This document shows, piece by piece, positions 35,573-45,165 of a DNA stretch of 64,000 nucleotides (its first letter is position 1; each line of letters opens with the position of its first letter). The DNA is taken from NCBI RefSeq assembly GCF_050589845.1, contig NZ_JBNGPA010000031.1:1-64000 (forward strand), read 5' to 3'. The notes under the pieces were generated by a model. The model searched no databases, had not been told where the DNA came from, and worked only from the letters and a program-made list of their open reading frames with translations. This stretch comes from Carboxylicivirga agarovorans (GTDB taxonomy: Bacteria > Bacteroidota > Bacteroidia > Bacteroidales > Marinilabiliaceae). The position numbers were made by a program, and so were the translations under genes.

Positions 35573-35580
35573 CAAAGGTA
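35573..35580 (-). promoter_or_regulatory. Minus-7 box of the HIT-TagD gene
   Basis: On the minus strand this reads TACCTTTG, matching TAnnTTTG, about 30 bp ahead of the ATG. On the other strand TATCTTCG at 35633-35640 is a one-mismatch box for the GT4 gene. Confidence 0.55.
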
Positions 35581-35721
35581 AAAATAATTGCTCAAGCTGC
35601 CGGATATCTTTTATCAATTACAATTAAAAGACTATCTTCGTTTCCTCTTATGTAAACTTGGAGAAGCACAGGACTCCTTATTATTGTAAATTTTAGATGT
35701 ATTTAATCATAACAGTTTTAG

Positions 35722-36813
35722 ATGAATTTATTATTAATTAATTCAATAGGCAGGCAGAAATGGGGTGGTGGCGAAAAGTGGATGGTGCTTGCGGCTTCTG
35801 AATTAATTAAGAAAGGGCATCAGGTACATATTGGTTGTCGCATAAACTCGGTTCTTGAGCAGCGAGCCAAAGAAGCCAATGTACCAGTTGTGAGAATAGA
35901 TATCTATACTGATTTTAGCATTTCAGGATATTTACAATTAAAAAAGCTGGTTAAGAAACACGGGATCGAATTGATCATAGGTTGTCAGAATAAAGATGTA
36001 AGGGTAGCTGGTTTCATGTCTCGTATGACAAGCGGCCCAATTGTTTTAAGCCGCCAGGGTGTTCAACTGTTGAATAAGTCAGGGAAATATAAATGGAGCT
36101 TCTTGCCCTATTGTGATGGTATTATCACTAATACCAATTCCATAAAGAAAGAGTACGACAGTTACGGATGGTGGGACGATGACTTTGTTAAGGTTATATA
36201 CAATGGCATCAATGATAGCAATATATCAGATAAGCAACTGGATTTAAGCAGATACATACCAACCGGTATTGAAAATCCATTGGTGATTGTATCAACGGGG
36301 CGATTGGCGAAGCAAAAAGGATTTGAATATTTAATAGAAGCTGCAAGTTCAATCGTCAAGCAGCATCCAGATGTTTTCTTTTTTATAGCCGGAACCGGGA
36401 AATTGGAAATGACATTGAAACGTCAGGTGCATGATCTTGGGCTTGATAGGAATGTTCACTTTTTGGGCTTTCAAAAAAACATCTCTGAGTTGCTGAATGC
36501 CGCTCATCTGTTTGTGTTGCCATCCTTATATGAAGGGATGCCTAATTCATTAATGGAAGCATTGGCACATGGTATTCCCGCAGTAAGTACCCGTGTTAAT
36601 GGCGTTGAAGAATTAATGAAGGACGGGGAGCATGGATATATTGTTGAACCACAAAGTGTATCGGCTTTGGAAAGGGCAATTGAACAATTAATTCTTGATA
36701 CAGAGTTGGCAGAAAAGGGACAACGAGGAGCTGAACATGTTAAGGATAAATTTTCCATTGATAAAATGGTTGACAGCCTTGAAATACATCTTCTGAAACA
36801 AATATCTAAATAA
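35722..36813 (+). CDS. Glycosyltransferase family 4
   Basis: The 363-residue GT-B enzyme has an acceptor domain starting MNLLLINSIGRQKWGGGEKWM and a donor domain with VIVSTGRLAKQKGFEYLIEA, FFIAGTGKLE, and LPSLYEGMPNSLMEALAHGIPAVSTRVNGVEELM, which holds the E-x7-E region. It is a retaining nucleotide-sugar transferase of unknown specificity in the surface-polymer cluster. Confidence 0.92.
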   Translation: MNLLLINSIGRQKWGGGEKWMVLAASELIKKGHQVHIGCRINSVLEQRAKEANVPVVRIDIYTDFSISGYLQLKKLVKKHGIELIIGCQNKDVRVAGFMSRMTSGPIVLSRQGVQLLNKSGKYKWSFLPYCDGIITNTNSIKKEYDSYGWWDDDFVKVIYNGINDSNISDKQLDLSRYIPTGIENPLVIVSTGRLAKQKGFEYLIEAASSIVKQHPDVFFFIAGTGKLEMTLKRQVHDLGLDRNVHFLGFQKNISELLNAAHLFVLPSLYEGMPNSLMEALAHGIPAVSTRVNGVEELMKDGEHGYIVEPQSVSALERAIEQLILDTELAEKGQRGAEHVKDKFSIDKMVDSLEIHLLKQISK

Positions 36814-36874
36814 GCCCTAAGCGGCAATTTCTACATTTCATTCACATTATACGTGAGGTTAAGTTTCAACTGAT

Positions 36875-36882
36875 TATTTTTG
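36875..36882 (+). promoter_or_regulatory. Candidate minus-7 box of the LtaS-like gene
   Basis: TATTTTTG matches TAnnTTTG, 38 bp before the ATG. The minus-33 element is not obvious. Confidence 0.45.
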
Positions 36883-36920
36883 CATCTCAAATCAGATCAT
36901 GTAATTAAATAATTAGGTTA

Positions 36921-38756
36921 ATGATTAAACCATTTTTATATAAGTTTCTTCGTACATTTTTATTTTGGTTATTGTTTTTTGCTGTTCACCGCCTGGTGTT
37001 TATGCTGGCTAATTGGCAATATTCAAATGGAAGCCCTCTCGGACAGCTGCTTTGGTCGTTTATTATTGGTATACGGTTAGATAGTTCGTTTACTGGTTAT
37101 ATAATGGTGATAAGTGGTATTAGTATGCTACCTGTTGTTTTAATTAAGCGTCGAATTCAATTCTGTTGGTTCAATGGTATTACTAAGGTGTTAATAGTTC
37201 TGTTATCAGGGTTTTTACTGGGAGATGTTGTTCTTTACTCCTTCTGGGGCAAACACATGGACAGTGAAGCCATTGGTTTCCTGCAAACACCCGATGTTGT
37301 TATGGCATCATTACATTGGTACCAGTTAATATTGTTTATAGTGGTATTGGCGGTGTTGTCATTTCTGATGATAAAGCTTTACAAGTTGACCACGAGGGTG
37401 AAATTAACTATCAAAGAGCCTCAGAATTGGAAATATACACTTGCGACTGCCGGTATTGTATTACTTGTCACCGCTAGTATGATAGGGCCTGTCAGGGGGA
37501 GTGTGGGAGTAGCACCTATTAACACGGGTGTCGCCTACTTTTCTTCGCATCGTTATGCTAACCATTGTGCCATCAATCCATTGTGGAATTTAGCTTACGA
37601 CATGAAAAAGATGGATAAAACAAAGGTGCGTTACAAGTATATGGATGACGAGAAAGCCAGTGCAATCTTTGATCAGTTAACGAAGCACTCGGGTCAGTAC
37701 CAATCAGTTTTAAACACAGAGCGTCCTAATGTGGTGGTTATTCTTCTGGAAAGCTTTGCTGCCTATATTATCGAAGATCTGGGGGGCAAGGCGGTTACGC
37801 CTAATATAGACCAATTAATGTCAGAGAGTATTTTGTTTAGCAACATAAGGGCTGCTGCCAATCGTTCTGACAAAGGTTTGGTAGCCACGATGGCCGGCTA
37901 CCAGGTGATGCCATCTTACTCAATCATTCGTTTTCCTGAAAAAACCAACTCATTGCCATTTCTGCCCCGAAAATTAAAAGAGAACGGATACCATGATCTG
38001 ACATACATGTATGGAGGAGATATCAAATTTAAAAATATGAACTCCTTCGTTAAGCAGGCCGGCTTTGAAAAGGTCATTTCCATTGATGACTTTGACTCTG
38101 ACCAACAAGGAGAGAAGTGGGGTGTGCACGATGAATATACTTTCCGCCGCCTGGTTCAGGAGATGAAAGCTTCGCAGGAACCTTACTTTAAATTCTTTTT
38201 TACCTTGAGCAGCCACGAGCCTTTCGATGTGCCAATGGAGCGTATACATGAAAATAACTATTATAACTCGGTTGCCTATACCGATAAATGTATTGGGGAA
38301 TTTATTACAGCAGCTAAAGAGCAAAACCTTTGGGATAATACCTTGTTTGTTTTTATAGCTGACCATGCTGTTCCGGGACCTGAGCTTGTGCCGCTTGATG
38401 ATATTGATTACGCGCGTATTCCAATGTTTTGGACTGGAGGTGCATTAAGTGTTAAGGATACGGTAATCAGTAGTTACGGCTCACAAACAGATTTAAGCAG
38501 AACCATACTGAGTCAGTTAAATATTAACGCAGATGAATTTAAGTTTAGTAAAAACATATTGGATGAAGGTGTAAATAAGTTTGCATTTAATATTATTGCG
38601 CCAGGAGGCATTTCGTTTTCCGACAGTAGTAGTTTTCAGTTTTATGATACTAAGATCAACCGTTTTATTAATGTTACAGGACAACAAACGGCAGAGGACA
38701 GTTTAAGAGCAAAAGCTTATTTACAAGTAGTTTATAATGACCATCAAAGTCGATAG
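36921..38756 (+). CDS. LtaS-like sulfatase-fold phosphoglycerol transferase
   Basis: The 611-residue protein has about five N-terminal membrane helices (residues 1-190) followed by an extracytoplasmic alkaline-phosphatase-superfamily domain. That domain shows VVVILLESFAAYI (about 271, metal-binding Glu), the nucleophile region NRSDKGLVATMAGY (Ser about 316, where LtaS has Thr), and FIADHAVPG (Asp/His ligands). LtaS and OpgB-type enzymes move glycerol phosphate from phosphatidylglycerol to glycans or a growing chain in the periplasm. Bacteroidota homologues are common and mostly uncharacterised. Its place beside CDP-glycerol genes supports a glycerol-phosphate role, but a phosphoethanolamine donor is possible. 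Confidence 0.87.
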   Translation: MIKPFLYKFLRTFLFWLLFFAVHRLVFMLANWQYSNGSPLGQLLWSFIIGIRLDSSFTGYIMVISGISMLPVVLIKRRIQFCWFNGITKVLIVLLSGFLLGDVVLYSFWGKHMDSEAIGFLQTPDVVMASLHWYQLILFIVVLAVLSFLMIKLYKLTTRVKLTIKEPQNWKYTLATAGIVLLVTASMIGPVRGSVGVAPINTGVAYFSSHRYANHCAINPLWNLAYDMKKMDKTKVRYKYMDDEKASAIFDQLTKHSGQYQSVLNTERPNVVVILLESFAAYIIEDLGGKAVTPNIDQLMSESILFSNIRAAANRSDKGLVATMAGYQVMPSYSIIRFPEKTNSLPFLPRKLKENGYHDLTYMYGGDIKFKNMNSFVKQAGFEKVISIDDFDSDQQGEKWGVHDEYTFRRLVQEMKASQEPYFKFFFTLSSHEPFDVPMERIHENNYYNSVAYTDKCIGEFITAAKEQNLWDNTLFVFIADHAVPGPELVPLDDIDYARIPMFWTGGALSVKDTVISSYGSQTDLSRTILSQLNINADEFKFSKNILDEGVNKFAFNIIAPGGISFSDSSSFQFYDTKINRFINVTGQQTAEDSLRAKAYLQVVYNDHQSR

Positions 38757-38786
38757 TTCCGGCAGAACGAGCAAAAAAGGTATAAC

Positions 38787-40064
38787 ATGCAATTAACAGA
38801 TAATTTGAAGAGAGAAGATTTTGAAATAATGGCACCGGTGGGCTCCTATGAGTCATTGCGGGCTGCTATACAGGGAGGAGCTAATTCTGTTTATTTTGGA
38901 ATTGAGCAGTTGAACATGCGGTCGCGTTCATCTAATAATTTTTCAAACGATGATTTAAGGGAGTTGGTAAAGATTGCCAAAGAACACGGTATCAAAACCT
39001 ACCTCACCGTTAATGTTGTCATATTTAACGAAGAGCTGGATACCATGCGCGAGATCATTGATGTTGCCAAAGAAGTGGGTGTTACAGCTGTTATTGCTTC
39101 TGATCAGGCAGCTATCAATTACGCCCACAACAAAGGTGTTGAGGTGCATATTTCAACCCAGGTAAATATTTCAAATGTTGAAACGCTTAAGTTTTACAGC
39201 AATTTCGCTGATGTTGTTGTATTGGCCCGTGAGCTGAACATGAACCAGGTAAAGGCCATTCATCAGTCCATTATCGAAGAAGATATCAGGGGACCGAAGG
39301 GGAAACTGATCCAGATAGAAATGTTTGCTCATGGAGCATTGTGTATGGCAACGTCAGGTAAATGTTATATTAGCCTGCACCAGTTGAATGCTTCTGCTAA
39401 CCGTGGAGGTTGTCTTCAACCCTGTCGTCGCGGATATACTGTGACGGAAAAAGAATCAGGCAATCAAATGGACCTGGAGAACGACTACATCATGTCGCCA
39501 AAAGATCTGAAAACGATCCATTTTCTTAACAAGATGATGGATGCCGGTGTCCGCGTCTTTAAAATTGAAGGACGCGCCCGCTCGGCTGAATATGTAAAAA
39601 CGGTGTGTGAGTGTTACAACGAGGCTATAGAAGCAGTTATAGATGGCACGTATGACGAAGAAAAAATCAGTGACTGGGATACGCGTTTGTCTGAAGTGTT
39701 TAACCGTGGGTTCTGGGATGGCTATTATTTAGGGCAAAAGCTCGGTGAATGGAGCCATAACTATGGTTCACGGGCCACCAAAAAGAAGATATATATTGGC
39801 AAGGGAATGAACTACTTCCCGAAATTAAAAGTAGCTGAATTTCTGATGGAAACACAATCACTTGAGGTGGGTGATGAGATATTGATCACAGGACCAACAA
39901 CAGGTGTCGTACAAATGACAGTACCGGAAATGCGCGTGGACCTGAAACCCGTTGAAAAAACAGTAAAGGGCGAACGATTCAGCATCGTGGTGGAAGAGAA
40001 AATACGCCGTTCAGATAAGCTTTATAAAATAGTCAAAGCCAAAGAGGACGATCTACAAAAATAA
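38787..40064 (+). CDS. Peptidase U32 family protein (probable RNA-hydroxylation factor)
   Basis: The 425-residue protein has the U32 opening EIMAPVGSYESLRAAIQGGANSVYFG and an exact match to the family signature E-x-F-x2-G-A-L-C-x4-G-x-C-x-I-S (EMFAHGALC... from about residue 179), then RGGCLQPCRR with further cysteines. Homologues TrhP and RlhA take part in hydroxylation of tRNA or 23S rRNA uridines/cytidines and probably hold an Fe-S cluster; old annotations call them collagenases. The exact RNA target is unknown. It is 30 bp after the LtaS-like gene and 62 bp before the DUF2797 gene. Confidence 0.93.
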   Translation: MQLTDNLKREDFEIMAPVGSYESLRAAIQGGANSVYFGIEQLNMRSRSSNNFSNDDLRELVKIAKEHGIKTYLTVNVVIFNEELDTMREIIDVAKEVGVTAVIASDQAAINYAHNKGVEVHISTQVNISNVETLKFYSNFADVVVLARELNMNQVKAIHQSIIEEDIRGPKGKLIQIEMFAHGALCMATSGKCYISLHQLNASANRGGCLQPCRRGYTVTEKESGNQMDLENDYIMSPKDLKTIHFLNKMMDAGVRVFKIEGRARSAEYVKTVCECYNEAIEAVIDGTYDEEKISDWDTRLSEVFNRGFWDGYYLGQKLGEWSHNYGSRATKKKIYIGKGMNYFPKLKVAEFLMETQSLEVGDEILITGPTTGVVQMTVPEMRVDLKPVEKTVKGERFSIVVEEKIRRSDKLYKIVKAKEDDLQK

Positions 40065-40126
40065 GCGTTCGGGATCGATTTGCATTTCAACGATGAGGTA
40101 AATAACAGGGCAGTAAAAACAGATAT

Positions 40127-40930
40127 ATGGAAGCACAAGGCAATTTGTTAAAAATGAAAAGCAACTTCACCAACGAAGCTGTGGAATATCAATTACGATT
40201 GGGTGATGAGCTGGTCGATTTAAACCAGTTTATCGGCAAATCAATAGAATTGCAATACCAAAACCAAATTAACTGTATCGCCTGCGGTAAACGTACATCT
40301 AAATCTTTTGCCCAGGGCTTTTGCTACAACTGTTTTCAAACGGCTCCTGAAGCCGAAGAGTGTGTTTTAAAACCTGAGACATGCCGCGCTCACCTGGGCG
40401 AAGCACGCGATATGGAATTTGCAGAGGCTCATTGTCTCATTCCACATTATATCTACCTGGCCGTTTCTTCGGGCATAAAGGTGGGAATTACCCGTAATAC
40501 CCAAATACCTACGCGCTGGATCGACCAGGGAGCTTCACAAGCTGTTATTATTGCCGAGGTACCTAATCGTCATATTGCCGGGGTGATGGAGGTGTTTCTG
40601 AAAGATTACTTTGCAGACAAAACAAACTGGCGGAGTATGTTGAAAAATGAAGTGGCCACGAGCATTGACATTGAGGCAGAAAGAAAAAGGGCTATTGACC
40701 TGTTGCCTGCCGAACTAAAGCAATATGCCAAAGCAGATGAAACGGTGTGGCGGTTGAACTATCCGGTTGACGCTTTTCCATTAAAGCCTCAATCACTCAC
40801 ATTTGATAAGGAAGCTTCCATTAGCGGGACCTTGATGGGAATAAAAGGGCAGTACCTCTTGTTAGATAATGACAGGGTACTCAACATTCGCAAGCACAAT
40901 GGCTACCTGGTCAGGATAAAAAGTGAGTAG
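40127..40930 (+). CDS. DUF2797 family protein
   Basis: The 267-residue protein has an N-terminal zinc-ribbon-like cysteine set (CIACGKRTSKSFAQGFCYNC, plus later Cys residues in EECVLKPETCRAH). A conserved GIY-YIG-like core follows, HYIYLAVSSGIKVGITRNTQIPTRWIDQGA, which identifies DUF2797. The function is not established. Closely following the U32 gene, it may be part of the same RNA-modification operon. It ends 3 bp from the end of a converging gene. Confidence 0.85.
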   Translation: MEAQGNLLKMKSNFTNEAVEYQLRLGDELVDLNQFIGKSIELQYQNQINCIACGKRTSKSFAQGFCYNCFQTAPEAEECVLKPETCRAHLGEARDMEFAEAHCLIPHYIYLAVSSGIKVGITRNTQIPTRWIDQGASQAVIIAEVPNRHIAGVMEVFLKDYFADKTNWRSMLKNEVATSIDIEAERKRAIDLLPAELKQYAKADETVWRLNYPVDAFPLKPQSLTFDKEASISGTLMGIKGQYLLLDNDRVLNIRKHNGYLVRIKSE

Positions 40931-40933
40931 CCA

Positions 40934-42562
40934 CTATTGCAAAATCACTTCATCGATAAAAAACCACGATGGATTGCCATTACCGCTGTGTGATTCGGGC
41001 AATAAACCGCCATTGTAAATAGAAATCTTCACATAGCGGGCTGCTGCTTTAAGCGGCAAATGATATAAGAGGCGCTCATTGGTGGCCTCATTAAAAACAG
41101 GCTGTATATCCTGCGTTGCTACCTTGGAGAAGTGAATGCCATCATCCGATGTCCTTACTTCAATTTTTGATGGAGACACGATCCACTGAGCCGGTTGCGA
41201 TAAAGCGGATACATATAATTCGCTGACCGTACTCTTTTGCTTAAATTCAAACAAAAAGTCATTGTCTGTGCCGTTAAATCCACACCAGCTGCCATCGCTT
41301 AAATCATTGTCGTTACCTCGTTTTCCATCGAAAAGTGCCTTGTAGCCTTTTGAGAAGTACTTTTTATCGGGCTCAGGGACGACCTCGGCTAAGCGGGCCT
41401 TAGATTGTTTCTTTTTAATAACTGTGCTCGAAACAATAGCCGATGGATACATATTATCAGTGTATGATCTCGCTTTAACCGTTTGACTTTCTTTGATCAT
41501 AAGTGCCTTTTTATAAAGGGCAGATGATGGATCGGGCTGTTCGCCATTCAAGGTATAGAAAATATCTGATTGTGCTCCCTGTGGTCTGATCTCAACGAGC
41601 ACAGAATCGTAAAAGCACCATTGTGCCGGATTGATAATGGGAACCTGGGCATTTTGCAACAGTCTTTTACGAGGGCCCTGTTCACTTCTCCTGTTATGCC
41701 TGAATACAAATTCAGCCATGATAGGGTAATGGTCTGAGATAAAGACATTATTCTTAATAACCTGGTGTGTTGTAAAGGATTTAATATCAAAAAAGCCATT
41801 GGTAAAGATATGATCAATAACTATTTCGGGAGTCTCAGGATCAAAGCCATTAAAAGTCTGATGGTTGGTGTCCTTACTTTCAATGGGTAAATAGCGGGTG
41901 TCCCACATTTGCAAATAGCCCTCCCAGTTATTCGTAAGGGTTGTGTACATGCGTTCTGATGGCTGGGCATTAAAATCACCCATTAGTATCACCGGTGCCT
42001 GACCTGCTATTGTTTTAATCTTGTTAAGCAGTAAAATAGCACTTTCATTGCGTGCAAAGGCACTCACATGACTAAAGTGGGTATTAAACACATAAAAAAT
42101 GTAGCCATTGGTCTTGTCTTTTAGTTGCAGCCATGTAACAATACGCGGTAACACAGCCCCCCAGCTTTTACTTCCCGCTATTTCAGGAGTTTCTGAAAGC
42201 CAGAAATGTGATGACGCCAGTAACTCAAATTTCTCTTTGGCATAAAAAACCGGCACAAACTCCCCGCTATCATGTCCATCATCACGACCAACTCCTGTGT
42301 ATTCATAATCAGTCAGCTGCTCACTTAGTTGATCTAGCTGACTTTTAAGTACTTCCTGAAAGCCAATAATGTCAGGCCGTTTTTCATCCAGAAATTCATA
42401 GACCAGTGCCTTCCTGTTGCTCCATGCGTTAACGCCATCCTGTGGATTGTCGTAACGGATGTTAAAGCTCATAACTTTAACACTTTTATCTTCGTTGGTG
42501 CAGTAATAAAGAAAGCAACCAACAGTGACAATAACAAACAAGAGGAGGGTTCTGGTAGTCAT
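40934..42562 (-). CDS. Exonuclease-endonuclease-phosphatase fold protein with C-terminal binding domains
   Basis: The 542-residue protein has an N-terminal hydrophobic signal/anchor and then an EEP domain with MSFNIRYDNPQ, PDIIGFQEVLKSQ (catalytic Glu), MGDFNAQP, and the SDHYPIMAEF end motif. From about residue 310 a chitobiase-C-like module (YTLNGEQPDPSSALYKKA) is followed by a discoidin/F5-8C-like module (about 400-542, VSELYVSALSQPAQW and ARYVKISIYNGG). Such proteins are extracytoplasmic phosphodiesterases or nucleases acting at glycans. It starts 2 bp after the GH92 stop, so the two form an operon. Confidence 0.86.
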   Translation of the reverse strand: MTTRTLLLFVIVTVGCFLYYCTNEDKSVKVMSFNIRYDNPQDGVNAWSNRKALVYEFLDEKRPDIIGFQEVLKSQLDQLSEQLTDYEYTGVGRDDGHDSGEFVPVFYAKEKFELLASSHFWLSETPEIAGSKSWGAVLPRIVTWLQLKDKTNGYIFYVFNTHFSHVSAFARNESAILLLNKIKTIAGQAPVILMGDFNAQPSERMYTTLTNNWEGYLQMWDTRYLPIESKDTNHQTFNGFDPETPEIVIDHIFTNGFFDIKSFTTHQVIKNNVFISDHYPIMAEFVFRHNRRSEQGPRKRLLQNAQVPIINPAQWCFYDSVLVEIRPQGAQSDIFYTLNGEQPDPSSALYKKALMIKESQTVKARSYTDNMYPSAIVSSTVIKKKQSKARLAEVVPEPDKKYFSKGYKALFDGKRGNDNDLSDGSWCGFNGTDNDFLFEFKQKSTVSELYVSALSQPAQWIVSPSKIEVRTSDDGIHFSKVATQDIQPVFNEATNERLLYHLPLKAAARYVKISIYNGGLLPESHSGNGNPSWFFIDEVILQ

Positions 42563-42564
42563 GC

Positions 42565-44820
42565 TTAATGGGTGTTGTTGGGACTTGTGCCCAGTTTGTA
42601 TTTAATATGTCCTAATTCAATCAAGTCCTTATGACTGATAAAGTAACGGTTGTATGGCCGTCCGTTTATTTCAATGGATTTAATGTAAATGGCATCTTCT
42701 GATTTATGTTCCGACTCAATAACGATGGACTCCTTATTATAAATGCTCTTATCGAGGTGGATGGTCACTTTATCAAATACCGGGCTTGATAGTGTATAAT
42801 TCATATCACCGGGACAAACGGGGTATATACCCATCATGCTGTAGATCAGCCAGGCCGAAAGTGTACCCGTATCATCATTACCCGGTAATCCGGCCGGTGA
42901 ATTGGAGTAATAGCGACGTATGCAATCGTGTACCTGCCTCTGTGTACGCCATTCCGATCCACTGGCATAGTTAAACAAATACGGATAGCCCATGTCAGGT
43001 TCATTACTCATGTCAAACAAGCTATCTTTAAAACACTTATGCAGTTGTTGTACAAATTTGTTTTTACCACCCATTGATCGTATGAGTCCTTTGATATCAT
43101 GTGGTACGGCAAAAGAATATTGCCACGATGTTCCCTCATGAAATCCATGTACCGGCTGAAAATTTTCACCCTGAACAGGGTCAAAGCCTTCCATAAACTT
43201 ACCGTCTTCAGTAACCGGTCGCAATAAGTTGTAGTTTTTGTCGAAATACTTTCGGTAACCCAGTGAGCGCTGATAAGCTTTTTTATAAGTTGCTTTATCA
43301 CCCATTTCATTGGCCATAAGAGCCAGGTTGTAATCGGCTACATACAACTCAAGGGCCTGTGATACCGAGTTGTCATAATCTTTAAGAAAAGGGATATAAT
43401 GCTCTTTGAGATAGAACTCATTGTCGTGGCGGATAAAGTTGTCTTCTATCGTATTGGCGTGCTTTAACATGGCTTCATACGCGGTTTCCACATCAAAGTC
43501 AGTGAGACCACGAAGGTAGGTATCGGTAATAACAATTAATGCAGGATCACCTTCCATCACGTCTGATTCCCTCCCGTATATTTCCCATTTGGGCAACCAG
43601 CCACTTTCCTTATACATATCCACCATGCTTCGGACCATATTAAGCTGCTTTTGCGGATATAGTAAGGACATCAAAGGATGCACGGTTCGGTAGGTATCCC
43701 ACAGTGAGAATACCGTGTACCGTTCTTCGTCATCGACATTCAGTATGGCATCGCTTTCCATTGCCGGATACTGTCCGTTCACATCCTGTAGTATGTTAGG
43801 GTGTAGCAACAAATGATAGAGAGCAGTATAAAACATTACTTTATCATCACGGGTGCCACCTTCAACCTCAATAACTTTTAGTTCATTGTTCCAGTTATCA
43901 AAGGCATTTTGTTTGATCTGTTCAAAGGATAGATTGGTTTGCTCTGCGTCAAGGTTTTCGCGCGCGTTTTCAATACTTACATAACTAACCCCAACCTGCA
44001 CTTCAACCTGTTCGCCCTGGCTGGCATCAAATGTAAAGTAAGCACCTATCTTTTCACCCGACAATTCCCTGTTGTACTTTTTGTAAAGTTTGTAGGTACC
44101 GCTTGTAGAGCTCCAGTTGTGTCGGGCCTCCGGTAGCTTATTATGGAATTTCCAATAGCCGCTTTGCATGTTGTCACGCTTGACTCGAACCACAAAATAC
44201 ACCGGAATAACAGCTTGCGGACGGTAACAAAATGTTCCCATCATTTTGTAGCCTTCTATCTCATTTTCAGACACGCGTTTGATATGAGCTCCTGACTCGT
44301 TGGTTAAGCCGTGACCCAGATCAAGCAAAATGTTAGCCTTGCCTTCTGGAAAGGTAAACCGGCTGATACCCGAACGGGTAGTGGCAGTTGCCTCTGCTTT
44401 AATGTTATAACGCTTAAGTTTACTGGTGTAATAACCCGGAATGGCTTTTTCATCAGACATGGTTGTGCCATAGTCATTGACATCCACATTCAGTTCACCT
44501 GTTGTTGGCATTACAATAATGCTTCCCAGGTCAGGGCATCCGACACCACTCAGGTTCACGTGTGTAAAACCGGTCATCCATTCGTTATTGTAAACATAGG
44601 GATTGCTGCACCAGCTGTCGGTATTGGAATACTCATTACCTTTGTGGGGTGTCACATTAAATGGTACGACCGATACCATTCCGTGGGGTACAACCGCTCC
44701 CGGATATGTGGCGCCATAATTGGTAGTGCCTATAAACGGATTAACTAATTCAGCGGGTTCCTGAGCAACAGTCAAAAACTGAATCAGTAAACCTAACGTA
44801 AGGAGTGCAAAATTCTTCAT
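42565..44820 (-). CDS. Glycoside hydrolase family 92 (alpha-mannosidase type)
   Basis: GH92 enzymes are Ca-dependent exo-alpha-mannosidases. The 751-residue protein has a signal peptide, the family opening LVNPFIGTTNYGATYPGAVVPHGMVSVVPF, and the middle motif FSLWDTYRTVHPLMSLL. In the C-terminal region GNDDTGTLSAWLIYSMMGIYPVCPG carries calcium and active-site residues. It is exported. It is followed directly by the EEP gene; a second GH92 lies at 50483. Linkage specificity cannot be read from sequence. Confidence 0.95.
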   Translation of the reverse strand: MKNFALLTLGLLIQFLTVAQEPAELVNPFIGTTNYGATYPGAVVPHGMVSVVPFNVTPHKGNEYSNTDSWCSNPYVYNNEWMTGFTHVNLSGVGCPDLGSIIVMPTTGELNVDVNDYGTTMSDEKAIPGYYTSKLKRYNIKAEATATTRSGISRFTFPEGKANILLDLGHGLTNESGAHIKRVSENEIEGYKMMGTFCYRPQAVIPVYFVVRVKRDNMQSGYWKFHNKLPEARHNWSSTSGTYKLYKKYNRELSGEKIGAYFTFDASQGEQVEVQVGVSYVSIENARENLDAEQTNLSFEQIKQNAFDNWNNELKVIEVEGGTRDDKVMFYTALYHLLLHPNILQDVNGQYPAMESDAILNVDDEERYTVFSLWDTYRTVHPLMSLLYPQKQLNMVRSMVDMYKESGWLPKWEIYGRESDVMEGDPALIVITDTYLRGLTDFDVETAYEAMLKHANTIEDNFIRHDNEFYLKEHYIPFLKDYDNSVSQALELYVADYNLALMANEMGDKATYKKAYQRSLGYRKYFDKNYNLLRPVTEDGKFMEGFDPVQGENFQPVHGFHEGTSWQYSFAVPHDIKGLIRSMGGKNKFVQQLHKCFKDSLFDMSNEPDMGYPYLFNYASGSEWRTQRQVHDCIRRYYSNSPAGLPGNDDTGTLSAWLIYSMMGIYPVCPGDMNYTLSSPVFDKVTIHLDKSIYNKESIVIESEHKSEDAIYIKSIEINGRPYNRYFISHKDLIELGHIKYKLGTSPNNTH

Positions 44821-45165
44821 ATCATAGCTTTGGATGCAAATTAAAGGTATAATCTTATTTACTCAAAAGCACCTGTTTTTAGATGGATGGAGGTAATGAT
44901 TTGATTACTAGCTTAATATTGTGGATGAGCGGTTGTGGTGCAGAATATGTTTACCCTGAGATTGCACATAAATACGACAAATTGTGGCTTCGGTGCCTTA
45001 TTCATTCGATCCGAAGGCACTTATTAATTAAGCAAGCCACTTTGGAGTATTCCGGCTAACATGTAAATGTCGGTATATTGCCTTATGGCCTTCTGTTGCC
45101 ATTTCTCATTGTTTATATCTGATGCTTTTATGTTCTTCGTATATTGTTCTAAAATTCTAAACCTT
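44821..45165. other. Divergent intergenic region with a nested hairpin
   Basis: The spacer separates GH92 from the BPL_N-HEAT gene. At 44984-45040 GTGGCTT/AAGCCAC encloses GTGCCTT/AAGGCAC, giving two stacked 7-bp stems. No T-run follows. The rest shows nothing I can assign. Confidence 0.5.

Noticed and set aside
45067..45165. Upstream start for the BPL_N-HEAT protein
   Set aside because: The additional 33 residues would place the lipoprotein signal internally; the ATG at 45166 gives a proper lipobox.
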